This document shows positions 16,725 to 27,002 of a stretch of 64,000 nt of DNA, piece by piece (the first letter of the stretch is position 1; every line of letters starts with the position of its first letter). A program made the translations under genes and the position numbers. Origin of the DNA: Oscillospiraceae bacterium MB24-C1 (GTDB taxonomy: Bacteria; Bacillota; Clostridia; Oscillospirales; Ruminococcaceae); the NCBI GenBank assembly GCA_030913685.1, contig CP133187.1, forward strand, positions 620,001 through 684,000. Reading direction: 5' to 3'. The notes under the pieces were generated by a model that was not told the origin of the DNA, did not search any database, and worked only from the letters and a program-made list of their open reading frames with translations.

Positions 16725-18986
16725 GTGTCAGTTGAAAACACCAGACAACCGGAGAACCGGCCGTCAAAGCGTCGCCGGCGCAGCCCCCGCTATAATCCAC
16801 TGGCCATTTTCGGCAAGTTTTTTGCCGTAATTGTAATGGTCGGTATTATAACGGGTTGTATTGTTGCGTCTGTACTTACCGTTTATGTCCTTAATACGCT
16901 GGATTCTAGCGACCGCGTGGAGCTTGATAATGTTAAGATGAGTTTTACGACCATTCTTTACGCTAAAAAAGAAAACAGCGACGAGTATTTTGAATTGCAG
17001 CGTGTGCAGAACAACGAAAACCGTATCTGGGTGGATTATTCCGATATTCCACAGAGCCTCAAGGATGCGGCAGTCGCCGTTGAGGATAAGCGCTTCTGGT
17101 CTCATTCCGGTATCGACTTTAAACGCACATTGGCAGCGGTAATAAATTACGCAAACCCCTTTGCGCAGGACATGTTCGGCGGTTCTACCATCACCCAGCA
17201 GGTCATTAAAAATGTGACTAACGACAATGAGTTCGATGTAGGCCGTAAGGTGCGCGAGATTTTTCGCGCTATCAACCTAGAAAAGAACTATTCAAAAGAG
17301 CAGATTCTCGAAGTTTATCTTAACACCATTGCGCTGGGCAACGGTCAAAATGGCGTTCAGTCTGCCTCAAACCTTTATTTTGGAAAGAATGTCTCCGAGC
17401 TAACCCCGGCAGAATCTGCGTCGCTGATCGCGATTACCCAGAACCCGACCAAGTGGAATCCCTTTTCCAACCCCGAGGATAATCGCGCCCGTCAGCTGAT
17501 GATTCTGGGTATGATGCATGAACAGAGTCACCCGGACGGCACCCCACTGCTGACCGACGAGGAATATGAAGCGGCGATCTCTCAGGAGATGATGTTCAAA
17601 AAGGATGAGTATGTCCAAAAGCTCGACACAGTGCAAAACTGGTTTATCGACACCGTCTATGAAGAGGTGCGCAAAGACCTTGTTGAAAAAGCAGGTTATA
17701 CCGAATCGGGTGCGCGAGAGGCGGTTCGTACCGGCGGCTTTAGAATTTACACCACCGTCGATGCCGAAATGCAGGATTATCTGGAAGAAAAATATCTCAA
17801 TCCTGATACCTTCCCGACCATCCGCAACAAGGAATATCCTGAATCAGCTTTTGTCATTTTAGATTTTAACGGCCAAATTAAAGCTATTGTCGGCTCAAAC
17901 CGTGAAAAATCGGGTGCGCTTGTGTTCAATCGTGCCACCAGTGCGGTGCGTCATCCAGGCTCCACCATTAAGCCGATTGCCTCTTATGCGTTGGCACTGG
18001 AATACAATATGATCAACTGGTCGATGGTCTGGGAGGACAGCCCCATTCTGCTTGACCCCGAAGATCCGAACTCGATTTACCCAAAGAACTTCTACAATGC
18101 CTATAAAGGCCCGATCACCATTACCGAAGCCATACAGCGTTCAACCAACACCATACCGGTTAAGTTGGTACAAATGTTGTCGCCGCGTACCAGCTTTAAT
18201 TTCCTGTGCGATTCGCTTGGGTTTAAAAACCTGGTGGAAAGTGAAGCAAAGAACGGCAAGGTTTATACCGATGTTGCGCTGGCACCTATGGCGCTGGGCG
18301 GCTTAACCAAGGGTGTTACGCCGCTTGAAATGGCCGGTTCCTATCAGATTTTTGGCAATGGCGGACTTTATACTCCGCCACATTCCTACACTAAGGTCAT
18401 CGATTCCGAGGGTAATATTATCCTTGAAAACAAAGCTGTTCCCAAACGTGTCATTTCGCAAGAAACCGCAACCATTATGAATAAGCTGTTGCAGCGCGTA
18501 ACCTCTGCGGCCCCCGGCACCGCCACTAACGCGCGTTTCCCGAACTCTAGCATGCCCATCGCGGGTAAAACCGGCACCTCGGATAACGACTATAATGAAT
18601 GGTTTATTGGCGTGACTCCTTATTACGTCGGTGTGTGTTATCTCGGTTATGACGAGATGGAAACTATCAATTACTCCGGCTACTACTATCCACCACCCCT
18701 GATCTATCGCAATGTCATGGCGCCGATACATGCCAATCTGCCGGTTATCGACTTCCCTGTTTCCCCCAACGTTATCGAGCGCACCTATTGTACCGAATCA
18801 GGTTTACTCGCCTCCGAAAAGTGTACAAATACGGCTATGGGATGGTATAAAATCGATGCCATGCCGGAGGTCTGCGATATCCACGACGAAGAAGAAGTGG
18901 ATGATGATGACATTGAGCGCTTTGACCCAAACTCTGACATGTCTTATTGGGACTGGCTCAGCTCCCGTTATCCCACAGAAGAATAA
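16725..18986 (+). CDS. Class A penicillin-binding protein (bifunctional transglycosylase/transpeptidase)
   Basis: A basic cytoplasmic N-terminus and one membrane helix (about 30-58) precede a GT51 transglycosylase domain with AVEDKRFWSHSGIDFKR and GGSTITQQVIKN. The transpeptidase domain has the SxxK serine in HPGSTIKP (about residue 412), the STN triad in RSTNT (about 472) and KTGT (about 615). It polymerises lipid II and cross-links peptidoglycan outside the membrane. The C-terminal tail is acidic (EEEVDDDDIERFD). GTG 16725 fits AAAGGAG better than the TTG one codon earlier. It is monocistronic, with a strong terminator after it. Confidence 0.93.
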   Translation: MSVENTRQPENRPSKRRRRSPRYNPLAIFGKFFAVIVMVGIITGCIVASVLTVYVLNTLDSSDRVELDNVKMSFTTILYAKKENSDEYFELQRVQNNENRIWVDYSDIPQSLKDAAVAVEDKRFWSHSGIDFKRTLAAVINYANPFAQDMFGGSTITQQVIKNVTNDNEFDVGRKVREIFRAINLEKNYSKEQILEVYLNTIALGNGQNGVQSASNLYFGKNVSELTPAESASLIAITQNPTKWNPFSNPEDNRARQLMILGMMHEQSHPDGTPLLTDEEYEAAISQEMMFKKDEYVQKLDTVQNWFIDTVYEEVRKDLVEKAGYTESGAREAVRTGGFRIYTTVDAEMQDYLEEKYLNPDTFPTIRNKEYPESAFVILDFNGQIKAIVGSNREKSGALVFNRATSAVRHPGSTIKPIASYALALEYNMINWSMVWEDSPILLDPEDPNSIYPKNFYNAYKGPITITEAIQRSTNTIPVKLVQMLSPRTSFNFLCDSLGFKNLVESEAKNGKVYTDVALAPMALGGLTKGVTPLEMAGSYQIFGNGGLYTPPHSYTKVIDSEGNIILENKAVPKRVISQETATIMNKLLQRVTSAAPGTATNARFPNSSMPIAGKTGTSDNDYNEWFIGVTPYYVGVCYLGYDEMETINYSGYYYPPPLIYRNVMAPIHANLPVIDFPVSPNVIERTYCTESGLLASEKCTNTAMGWYKIDAMPEVCDIHDEEEVDDDDIERFDPNSDMSYWDWLSSRYPTEE

Positions 18987-19000
18987 GCTTCATATTTAAA

Positions 19001-19036
19001 GACAGCAGAGGGTTTGAAACCCTCTGCTGTCTTTTG
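19001..19036 (+). terminator. Intrinsic terminator after the PBP gene
   Basis: GACAGCAGAGGGTTT and AAACCCTCTGCTGTC are perfect arms, followed by TTTTGTT. Confidence 0.9.
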
Positions 19037-19118
19037 TTACATTGACAGACCCCATCGCATAAAGCAAACGCGCAACAGAACCGTTTCGGGTTTTGTCGCG
19101 CGTCCACCATTTTTAATG

Positions 19119-21218
19119 TTAATCAGCCAATGCAAAATCAATTCTACCTGTAGAAACCTCTGCGGCGGCCACAATAACCGCTATTTGATCCCCCACTCGG
19201 ACGTGGCGCTTTCCGTCGGCGGTAGCATATTGCATCCTGCCATCGTAGAGCATTCCTTCACCCAGTGATTCGGTACGCACCAGTCCTTCGATGGTGTTTT
19301 CGAGCTGGACATAAACACCATGCGCCGCAGCGGAAGTAATGGTACCGGTATAGCGTTCGCCAATGTGACGACTCAAATATTCGGCTTTATAACAATCCTC
19401 GCAGGAACGTTCGGCGCCCATTGCGTTAACCTCCGCCTCGCTCGATTGCTTGGAGGCTGACGCCGCAAAACTGCCAAATCGCTTTTGCAGTTTTGGAACC
19501 GATTCACCCTTGACAAAGGCCGAAAGAATGCGATGAATCGCCAAATCGGGATAGCGACGGATCGGCGAGGTAAAATGCGTATAATTAGCCAGAGCAAGAC
19601 CATAATGTCCCAGGTTTTTTTCATTGTAGCGTGCCTTTTGCATGGCGCGCAGTATGGCCGAATTAATCAGCACCGCATAAGGTGTCGGCTGCGCACGCTG
19701 CAAGATATCTGAAAGCACCGTAGGTCGCACGCCGGGCAGTACCTTACCGGAGGGCAGTCCAACAGTATCCAGCAACTCTTTTAGTGCTGCCAGCTTTTCG
19801 GGGGCGGGCGTCTCATGCACACGAAAGACAAACGGCAGTTGCTGATCTAAAGCTAGCGTTGCCGCCGCCTCATTCGCGGTAAGCATCAACTCTTCAATCA
19901 AACGCTCGGCTTCGCCCTGTACACGGGGCAAAACATCTGAGGCCACACCGTTTTCATCCACCTTAATTTTCGATTCGGTCGACGCCAGCGCCAAAGAACC
20001 TCTCTGAGAACGCTGCTTTTGCAAAAGCTTTGCCAGCTTCGCCATCTCAATAAGCTGCGACTTAACCTCACTATATTTTTGGTCTAGCGCTGCGTCCTGC
20101 TCACCCGAGAGGATGCGGTTGACCTCGTCATACACGCCCTTGACACGGGAACGTATCACTGTTTTGACAAAGCGATAATCAGTCAGCGCGCCATCGTGAT
20201 CCAGCTTAATCAGCGCTGAAAAGGCAAGTCTATCCTCCTGCGGGTTCAGCGAACAGGCTCCGTTCGAGAGTGCAGGCGGCAACATTGGAATAACCGAGTC
20301 CGCAAAATAGACCGACGTACCACGATGGTACGCTTCGGCGTCAAGAGGGCTGTTTGGGGTGACATAGTGACTGACGTCCGCAATATGCACGCCCAACTCC
20401 CATCCGGTTTCGGTTTTTTTAAGCGAAACCGCATCGTCAATGTCCTTTGTGTCGGCACCATCTATTGTAAAAATTAGCTCATGACGTAAATCTAGTCGAT
20501 TGATAATTTCCTCGGTAATATCGCGTCCGGCGGCCTTCTCTGCTGCTTGCAAAACCTCGGGTCGGAAGCGCCGGTCTATTCCAGCAGCGTCTAAAATGGC
20601 ATCGCAACAATTTTTTGCTAGCATAGCACTGCCAAAACGACCCTCGACCACCGCACGATAATCACGGTGTCTGTCACCATCCTGCCGAATGGTTGCAACC
20701 ACCTTTTCACCGTTTTCCACCGCGCGCTTTTGCCCTTCGATTAGCAACGGGGCAAAGGCGGGATTGTCGGGAATGAGCTCCAGCTCTCCATAGGCATTGG
20801 CTTTCGCAGTACCCGAAAGACGCACATGGGCACGTTCTAAGACAGAAAGCACCTCACCCGCATCTAATTCACCGTTAGATTTGCTAATCTTCAACATGAC
20901 GCGGTCTCCGGGCATAGCACCCATCAGTTGATGTCCCGGTACAAAAACATCCCGATCCGCGCCATCCGGGCGTGCAAAACCAAAGGTACCTTTCACCTTG
21001 ATAATGGTAGCAGGCTTTGCACCGACGTTTTGAGATAATACCACGCGACGGTTTTCGCCCACAATTTCGCCGCGCGCTTGCATCCGGTCTATTAGCTTTT
21101 GGTATTCGCCCATATCCTTATTACCCACTCTGGCGCGGCGGCGCAACTCTTTGTGTGCAATAGGCTTTTTACCGCTTTTGCGTAGCTGTACCCGAATTCT
21201 TTTTTCTAAATCCGACAT
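19119..21218 (-). CDS. rnr: Ribonuclease R (3'-5' exoribonuclease, RNB family)
   Basis: The order is an N-terminal winged-helix-like segment, two cold-shock domains (for example GTFGFARPDGADRDVFV), the RNB catalytic domain with the acidic cluster FTIDGADTKDIDDAVSL, and a C-terminal S1 domain (GERYTGTITSAAAHGVYVQ). It degrades structured RNA to mononucleotides. The start at 21218 is preferred because AAAGGA precedes it by 6 nt; the frame opens 25 codons earlier. secG lies directly upstream, the usual Firmicute pairing, but smpB, which commonly follows rnr, is absent here. Confidence 0.93.
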   Translation of the reverse strand: MSDLEKRIRVQLRKSGKKPIAHKELRRRARVGNKDMGEYQKLIDRMQARGEIVGENRRVVLSQNVGAKPATIIKVKGTFGFARPDGADRDVFVPGHQLMGAMPGDRVMLKISKSNGELDAGEVLSVLERAHVRLSGTAKANAYGELELIPDNPAFAPLLIEGQKRAVENGEKVVATIRQDGDRHRDYRAVVEGRFGSAMLAKNCCDAILDAAGIDRRFRPEVLQAAEKAAGRDITEEIINRLDLRHELIFTIDGADTKDIDDAVSLKKTETGWELGVHIADVSHYVTPNSPLDAEAYHRGTSVYFADSVIPMLPPALSNGACSLNPQEDRLAFSALIKLDHDGALTDYRFVKTVIRSRVKGVYDEVNRILSGEQDAALDQKYSEVKSQLIEMAKLAKLLQKQRSQRGSLALASTESKIKVDENGVASDVLPRVQGEAERLIEELMLTANEAAATLALDQQLPFVFRVHETPAPEKLAALKELLDTVGLPSGKVLPGVRPTVLSDILQRAQPTPYAVLINSAILRAMQKARYNEKNLGHYGLALANYTHFTSPIRRYPDLAIHRILSAFVKGESVPKLQKRFGSFAASASKQSSEAEVNAMGAERSCEDCYKAEYLSRHIGERYTGTITSAAAHGVYVQLENTIEGLVRTESLGEGMLYDGRMQYATADGKRHVRVGDQIAVIVAAAEVSTGRIDFALAD

Positions 21219-21349
21219 AAATATTCCTTTCATATTATTGCTCTCACCATAAGGTGGACGAATTATATATAATCTTTTATTTTCGATTGACAAAGAACGT
21301 CTTTGCGCATTAGCACAAAACGTCTGTATTTAGTAGGAGATAAATTGAT

Positions 21350-21389
21350 GATAAAAAACGGAGTCCCGCTATAAAAGCAGAACTCCGTC
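21350..21389 (-). terminator. Terminator between secG and rnr
   Basis: ACGGAGT and ACTCCGT arms enclose an inner GC-rich section; on the - strand TTTTTTATC follows. It implies that rnr has its own promoter or depends on read-through from secG. Confidence 0.8.
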
Positions 21390-21404
21390 ACCATATTTGC
21401 AGAT

Positions 21405-21647
21405 TTATCTAAGCGACGCGAAAAGCACAACCAAAGTGACAATCACCATAGCGACGCCAGTGATAGTTGTTGCCCGAACCAACATGGCCTCTTTGGTTTT
21501 TCCGCGGTTTTTATCAAAAAACGTTCCAGACGATTCGCCTGCAATGGTGCCAAGTCCACTCTTAGATTCCTGAGCGGTAACGACGGCAATAATGATGACG
21601 CATAAAGCAATAAGAACAAAACCGCCGACGATTTCTAACATTCCCAT
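21405..21647 (-). CDS. secG: Preprotein translocase subunit SecG
   Basis: The 80-aa protein has two membrane helices (about 6-24 and 58-77) joined by the SecG-like loop TAQESKSGLGTIAGESSGTFFDKNRGKTKEAMLVRAT. It is an accessory subunit of the SecYEG channel in the plasma membrane. It lies just upstream of rnr as in many Firmicutes. Family assignment is secure from the loop and gene order. Confidence 0.93.
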   Translation of the reverse strand: MGMLEIVGGFVLIALCVIIIAVVTAQESKSGLGTIAGESSGTFFDKNRGKTKEAMLVRATTITGVAMVIVTLVVLFASLR

Positions 21648-21837
21648 TAATATGACCTCCGATTCATTTAAAGCATATGCTTTGACTGATAAATGATATC
21701 ATAAAAAAAGCAGCAATGCAACCTTTACGTAAAAATACTTCATGAATAATGCTCGTGCATAAAGGCATAATAACAAACGCCGCACTGAGTTCGGGAAAGC
21801 GTTTGCCCTGCACTCTGTCGGTTTGCCCTTTTGGGCT

Positions 21838-21877
21838 AAGCTGTCATGTGAATTTTCACATGACAGCTTTTATTTAT
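21838..21877 (+). terminator. Strong hairpin with + strand T-run next to the parC stop
   Basis: AGCTGTCATGTGAA and TTCACATGACAGCT are perfect 14-nt arms. TTTTATTTATT follows on the + strand and overlaps the parC stop codon. On the - strand it is also the first hairpin after parC but lacks a T-run. Confidence 0.75.
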
Positions 21878-24120
21878 TCCTGTGATTCTAGCGTAATCTG
21901 GGTCATAATATCCTCTTCCCGCGGCGTATAGCCAGCCGAAGGAATAGATCGTGGGGCGTAGTGATGCGCATTATCCAACATGCCGTCCTCAAACATCTTC
22001 ATGGTGGTGACAACATTTTTGCCTTTAACGGTCATTACCTGCACGCCGACTGAGTCACGTGCGGTTTTGGCCGAAATACGTGCGGTATCCAAAAGCATCA
22101 CCTTGCCGTTCTTGGCCTTGAGCAACAGTGTAGCGTCACCTTCAGCCGAGAGCATCCCCGCTAGCGGCTCTTTGGTGCTATATGCACTAGTCAGCTTTTT
22201 ACGGCGTGTTTTTGTTTCGTAAGAAGTCAGCGCAATTTTTGCAACCTTACCATTTTCAAAGCCAAAGAACATAAAGCCCTTATAGTCATTGGTCACCGCC
22301 ATATAAACCGAGTTTTCGCCTTCGTCAAAGCCGAGCTTGGCTGCGATAAAATCGCCTAGAACACTGGCCTTGGTATCGTCGAAATCAGACGCGACAGCCT
22401 TATAAACCTGCCCCTTGTCCGAGAAGAACAACAGATGTGAACGGTTGCCGGCCTCGATCGCCTGCACCACCTCGTCGCCTTCTTTAAGCTTGTGCTCGCC
22501 CGACATGCGCCACGACTGCGGCGTAATCTTTTTAAAATAGCCCTCGCGGGTAAAGAACAAGTGCACCGGATAATCGGGCACGGCCTCCTCCACTTGGGCC
22601 TCTTCAATGTCGTCGTCAATGATGACCTCGCTTCTTCTCGGCTGTCCAAATTTTTTGGCGACGGCTTTAAGTTCGGACGTAACAATCGCAAGCATGCGGG
22701 GGCGGCTTTTCAGCGTCTCCTCCATATCGGCGATGCTGTTTTTAAGGTCGTCAATTTCCTCGATGCGCTTTAAGATATATTCGCGGTTTAATTGTCGCAG
22801 CTTAATTTCCGCCACGTATTCGGCTTGCACCTCGTCGATGCCAAACCCGATCATCAAATTCGGGACAACCTCGCGTTCCTCTTCGGTCTCGCGAACAATC
22901 TTGATTGCCTTGTCAATATCCAATAGAATCTTCGCTAGGCCCTGCAACAGATGCAGTTTTTCACGCTTCTTTTTAAGCTCAAAGAATAGCCTACGGCGGA
23001 TACATTCCAACCGGAATGCCGTCCACTCGTTTAAAAGCTCACCAACGCCCATCACCCGCGGACTGGAGCCAATCAACACGTTAAAGTTGCATGAAAATGT
23101 GTCCTCCAGTGGCGTCAGCTTATAAAGTCGGCGTATCAGCTTCTCCCCATCGGCACCACGCTTCAGGTCGAGCGTAATTTTCAGGCCGCCGAGGTCGGTT
23201 TCGTCCCGAATATCTGCAATCTCACGTACCTTACCGGATTTAACCAGTTCAACCACCTTGTCGATGATGGCCTCCACCGTTGTGGTGGGCGGAATTGCAA
23301 CAATCTCAAGGCAGCCGCTGCTCTTATCAATGCGATAGCGACTGCGCACCCGGACTGAACCACGCCCGGTAGCGTAGATTTTCTCCAGGTCATCGGCGTT
23401 GTAGATAATCTGCCCGCCGCCCGGAAAATCGGGTGCCTTCAGTGTGTCCGATATGACATGCTCCGGGTTTTTAATCAATGCAATCGCCGTTTCACAGACC
23501 TCAGCGAGGTTAAACGGACAGATAGAACTCGCCATACCAACCGCAATGCCGACGTTTGAATTGACCAAAATGCTTGGATACGATACCGGCAGCAGTGTTG
23601 GCTCCTTCATTCGACCGTCGTAACTGTCCACCATATCCACCGCATCTTTATCCAGATCGGCAAAAAGCTCCTGACACAGCGGCATCAGCTTGACCTCGGT
23701 ATAACGTGCCGCGGCGTAAGCCATGTCACGCGAATAGGACTTGCCAAAGTTGCCCTTGGAATCAATATATGGATGCAGCAACGCCTCGTTACCACGCGAG
23801 AGACGCACCAGCGTCTCGTAGATGGCTTGGTCTCCATGCGGGTGTAGCTTCATTACCTCACCCACCGCGTTGGCCGATTTGACCCTGCCGCCGTTGATGA
23901 GCCCCATCTTGTACATAGTATAAAGAATCTTACGGTGTGAGGGTTTAAAGCCATCAATTTCGGGGATAGCGCGTGAGACAATGACGCTCATCGCGTAGGG
24001 CATGTAGTTTTTGGTCAGCGTCTGGGTAATCGGCTGTTCCTGCACAATCCCTGCATTTTCAATCACCGCATTACTGCCCGTAGTAGGCTTTAAGGAATCA
24101 GATTTTTTCTTTTTCGCCAT
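21874..24120 (-). CDS. parC: Type II topoisomerase subunit A (ParC-like)
   Basis: The GyrA/ParC fold begins TLTKNYMPYAMSVIVSRAIPEIDGFKPSHRKILY. The active-site tyrosine is Y140 in AAARYTEVKL, and the LHPHGDQAIYE motif of the winged-helix domain is present. The C-terminal third is a shortened beta-pinwheel domain without a clear GyrA box (QRRGGKG), favouring ParC over GyrA. It cuts and rejoins DNA with the ParE-like partner encoded 20 bp upstream in the same operon. It would decatenate chromosomes in the cytoplasm. Clostridia often carry such a second gyrase-like pair. Confidence 0.88.
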   Translation of the reverse strand: MAKKKKSDSLKPTTGSNAVIENAGIVQEQPITQTLTKNYMPYAMSVIVSRAIPEIDGFKPSHRKILYTMYKMGLINGGRVKSANAVGEVMKLHPHGDQAIYETLVRLSRGNEALLHPYIDSKGNFGKSYSRDMAYAAARYTEVKLMPLCQELFADLDKDAVDMVDSYDGRMKEPTLLPVSYPSILVNSNVGIAVGMASSICPFNLAEVCETAIALIKNPEHVISDTLKAPDFPGGGQIIYNADDLEKIYATGRGSVRVRSRYRIDKSSGCLEIVAIPPTTTVEAIIDKVVELVKSGKVREIADIRDETDLGGLKITLDLKRGADGEKLIRRLYKLTPLEDTFSCNFNVLIGSSPRVMGVGELLNEWTAFRLECIRRRLFFELKKKREKLHLLQGLAKILLDIDKAIKIVRETEEEREVVPNLMIGFGIDEVQAEYVAEIKLRQLNREYILKRIEEIDDLKNSIADMEETLKSRPRMLAIVTSELKAVAKKFGQPRRSEVIIDDDIEEAQVEEAVPDYPVHLFFTREGYFKKITPQSWRMSGEHKLKEGDEVVQAIEAGNRSHLLFFSDKGQVYKAVASDFDDTKASVLGDFIAAKLGFDEGENSVYMAVTNDYKGFMFFGFENGKVAKIALTSYETKTRRKKLTSAYSTKEPLAGMLSAEGDATLLLKAKNGKVMLLDTARISAKTARDSVGVQVMTVKGKNVVTTMKMFEDGMLDNAHHYAPRSIPSAGYTPREEDIMTQITLESQE

Positions 24121-24140
24121 TCGGTTGCTCTACCCCCTTT

Positions 24141-26123
24141 CTACGCCAAATCCAGCTCATCCAAATATAGATGACCATTTTGCGCAATGTAGTCTTTTCG
24201 CCCTGAGAGGTTGTCCCCTAGCAGCAGGTCAAAGGTCTCGGCAGTTTTAGCCGCCGCTTCCGGCGTAACACGAATCAGCCGACGGGTTTCAGGGTTCATG
24301 GTGGTCAGCCACATCATGTCCGCCTCATTCTCGCCCAAACCTTTCGAGCGTTGAATCGTCAGCTTCTGCCCCGCCAATGTCTCAGTGATGCGATTTTTCT
24401 CGGCGTCAGAATAGACAAACCAGGTCTTGTCCTTGCCGGTAATCTCATAAAGCGGTGACTCGGCGATGTAGACATATCCTTCTTCAATCAGCTTTGGCGT
24501 CAGCCTGTAAATCATGGTGAGGATCAGCGTGCGGATCTGGAAGCCATCGACGTCGGCGTCGGTACAAATGATGATTTTATTCCAGCGCAGGTTTTCCAAA
24601 TCGAAGGAAGATAGCGCCTTGTTGGCTTTACTTTTAACCTCGACACCGCAGCCTAGCACCTTGATAACGTCTGTTATAATCTCATTTTTAAAGATCTTAT
24701 CATATTCTGCCTTCAAACAATTTAAAATTTTACCGCGTACCGGCATGACAGCCTGAAACTCCGAGTCGCGCCCCATCTTGCAGGAACCCAGCGCAGAATC
24801 ACCCTCAACGATGAAAACTTCACGACGAGAGACGTCCTTGGTGCGGCAGTCAACAAACTTTTGTACACGGTTAGAGATATCCAAAGACCCCGCCAACTTC
24901 TTTTTGATGTTGATTCGGGTCTTTTCAGCCGATTCACGGCTGCGCTTATTGATTAACACTTGTTCGGCAATTTTAAGCGCATCGTCGGGGTTTTCGGTAA
25001 AATACACTTCCAGATTATGCTTTAAAAATTCCGCCATGGCCTCGTATATAAAGCGGTTGTTTATCGCCTTTTTCGTCTGGTTTTCATAAGAAGTCTGGGT
25101 GGAAAAGTTGGAGGAAATCAGCGCAAGGCAGGGCTCAATATCATTATAGGTAATCTTGCTTTCATCCTTGAGGTATTTATTGTTCGACTTCAGCCATCCA
25201 TCTATCTGGTTGACAAATGCCACCTTAACCGCCTTTTCAGGACTTCCACCATACTCGAGCCAGCTGGAGTTATGGTAATATTCGGTGAACGCTGTCGTGT
25301 TGGAAAAGCACAGTGTCACCAGAAGCTTGACGCGATATTCCGGGCGATCCTCGCGATCACGCCCCTTACGTTCGGCCGACCATGTCTGTATCGGCGTAAT
25401 AAAGTCGCTTCCAACCCGTTCAGCTAGATAATCCGAAATGCCGTTCTGGTAGATGAATTGCTCCTCTTCAAAGGAATTACCGATCTGATTACGCAGAACG
25501 AACAATATATTGGGGTTGACCACCGCCTGACGGCGCACCGTCTCGCGGAAATAGTCTATCGGAATCGCAATGTCTGTAAATACGTCGAGATCGGGCCGCC
25601 ACTTGATCTTGGTGCCGGTCTGTTTTTTCTTGGTGGGAACCTTCATCAGGTCCCCCACATTCTCGCCCTTTTCAAACGAAAGATTATATTGATAGCCGTC
25701 TCGTATGATCTCGACCTGCATATATTCCGACGCGTACTGCGCCGAGCAAAGACCAAGGCCATTTAGACCAAGCGAGAACTCATAGCTGTCTTCACCACCA
25801 TCTTTATATTTTCCGCCTGCGTACAGCTCGCAAAACACAAGCTCCCAGTTAAAGCGTTCCTCGCGGGTGTTATAATCGACCGGTATGCCACGACCAAAGT
25901 CCTCGCACTCGATGGAGCCATCCGCATAGCGGGTGAGGATGATCTTGTTGCCATGGCCTTCGCGCGCCTCGTCGATCGAGTTTGAAAAAATCTCAAATAC
26001 CGCATGCTGACAGCCATCCAGACCATCCGAACCGAAAATAACCGCCGGGCGCTTGCGCACACGGTCGGCTCCTTTTAGCGAGGTAATGCTTTCATTGGTA
26101 TATCCCGAAGCAGGTTTCGCCAT
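24141..26123 (-). CDS. parE: Type II topoisomerase subunit B (ParE-like)
   Basis: This is a GHKL ATPase with an N-terminal FEIFSNSIDEAREGHG, where Glu and Asn bind ATP and Mg, and a DFGRGIPVD ATP lid region. A transducer domain follows, then a Toprim domain with VEGDSALGS and the DADVDGFQIRTLIL acidic motif. The 660-aa protein starts at ATG 26123, preceded by AAGGAG; the longer frame is leader. Together with the downstream parC-like gene it forms a complete topoisomerase. The ILTRYADGSIECEDF lead-in resembles the clostridial topo IV-like group rather than housekeeping GyrB. Confidence 0.9.
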   Translation of the reverse strand: MAKPASGYTNESITSLKGADRVRKRPAVIFGSDGLDGCQHAVFEIFSNSIDEAREGHGNKIILTRYADGSIECEDFGRGIPVDYNTREERFNWELVFCELYAGGKYKDGGEDSYEFSLGLNGLGLCSAQYASEYMQVEIIRDGYQYNLSFEKGENVGDLMKVPTKKKQTGTKIKWRPDLDVFTDIAIPIDYFRETVRRQAVVNPNILFVLRNQIGNSFEEEQFIYQNGISDYLAERVGSDFITPIQTWSAERKGRDREDRPEYRVKLLVTLCFSNTTAFTEYYHNSSWLEYGGSPEKAVKVAFVNQIDGWLKSNNKYLKDESKITYNDIEPCLALISSNFSTQTSYENQTKKAINNRFIYEAMAEFLKHNLEVYFTENPDDALKIAEQVLINKRSRESAEKTRINIKKKLAGSLDISNRVQKFVDCRTKDVSRREVFIVEGDSALGSCKMGRDSEFQAVMPVRGKILNCLKAEYDKIFKNEIITDVIKVLGCGVEVKSKANKALSSFDLENLRWNKIIICTDADVDGFQIRTLILTMIYRLTPKLIEEGYVYIAESPLYEITGKDKTWFVYSDAEKNRITETLAGQKLTIQRSKGLGENEADMMWLTTMNPETRRLIRVTPEAAAKTAETFDLLLGDNLSGRKDYIAQNGHLYLDELDLA

Positions 26124-26319
26124 AAAATTCTCCTTCCTGCATAGTTGTAATGAAATGCCGTCATGAGATATCATATCCCCTTTTAACGGTCAAAATCAGT
26201 CAAAATAAACACGCAAAATGCAAAGCTGCACGTTTTGTTTTCCGGTGGTGGATTTATCCGCTTTAGATCAACGCAAAAGTAGGGGCTCATCGTCCCCTTC
26301 ATCTTGCCGTATTCTATAT

Positions 26320-26349
26320 ATTTTATCTGGAAAACGCTGCATTTGTCAA
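26320..26349 (-). promoter_or_regulatory. Sigma-A-type promoter of parE-parC
   Basis: On the - strand a perfect TTGACA is followed after 18 nt by TAAAAT. The inferred leader is about 190 nt long, with no recognisable riboswitch. Confidence 0.7.
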
Positions 26350-26431
26350 GCGAGTACCATTGTACGCACAGCACAACTCATCGCCTGATCGCGTATTCGC
26401 ATTGTATACATCAAAAATTTGATCCGTCCCG

Positions 26432-26962
26432 TTAACGCAAATATAGACGACATTCTATTCCTTCATAACGTACTTTACCCGCATTCGCTTCATAAGGAAT
26501 ATCCCTGCAATAATTAAACCCTAGCTTTTTTAGAATATTGCCGGAAGCCGGATTATCTTTTGCATATCTTCCGACCAGCTCTTTAATTTGCAAATCATTT
26601 TTGGCAAAATTAATTATTTCACGCATTGATTCCGTTGCAAAGCCTTGTCCCCAATATTGTTTCCCAAAATTATATCCCACTTCAAATAAGTTGTATTCCG
26701 GTTCAAAATAAATCAGCCCTGTACCGATTAAAACGCCTGTATGCTTTTCTGTTACCGCCCACCTATACCAGGCGTCTGAAGATATTTGCTCGATTTCGGA
26801 CTTAACCCATTCCTTAGTCTTTTCTATATCATTATGGCTACGCCAAAACATATATTTTGAAACATCGGGGTCACTTTCCCAACAGTCAAATACATTTTGC
26901 GCATCATCTTCACAAAATGGTCTAAGTAAAAGTCTCGTTGTTTCCAAAAATGGTGTATTCAT
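26432..26962 (-). CDS. GNAT family N-acetyltransferase (RimJ/RimL-like)
   Basis: The protein starts MNTPFLETTRLLLRPFCEDDAQ, the usual opening of RimJ/RimL-like acetyltransferases. It contains the acetyl-CoA motif GKQYWGQGFATESMREIINFA followed by NPASGNILKKLGF. The predicted length is 176 aa from ATG 26962, preceded by GAGGT. It acetylates an amine, either a protein N-terminus or a small molecule; the substrate is unknown. It is more AT-rich than the neighbouring recG and is separated from it by 40 bp. Confidence 0.85.
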   Translation of the reverse strand: MNTPFLETTRLLLRPFCEDDAQNVFDCWESDPDVSKYMFWRSHNDIEKTKEWVKSEIEQISSDAWYRWAVTEKHTGVLIGTGLIYFEPEYNLFEVGYNFGKQYWGQGFATESMREIINFAKNDLQIKELVGRYAKDNPASGNILKKLGFNYCRDIPYEANAGKVRYEGIECRLYLR

Positions 26963-27002
26963 ATAAACCTCAGTAATCAATGTAGTTAACATTCTTGCTA
27001 TT

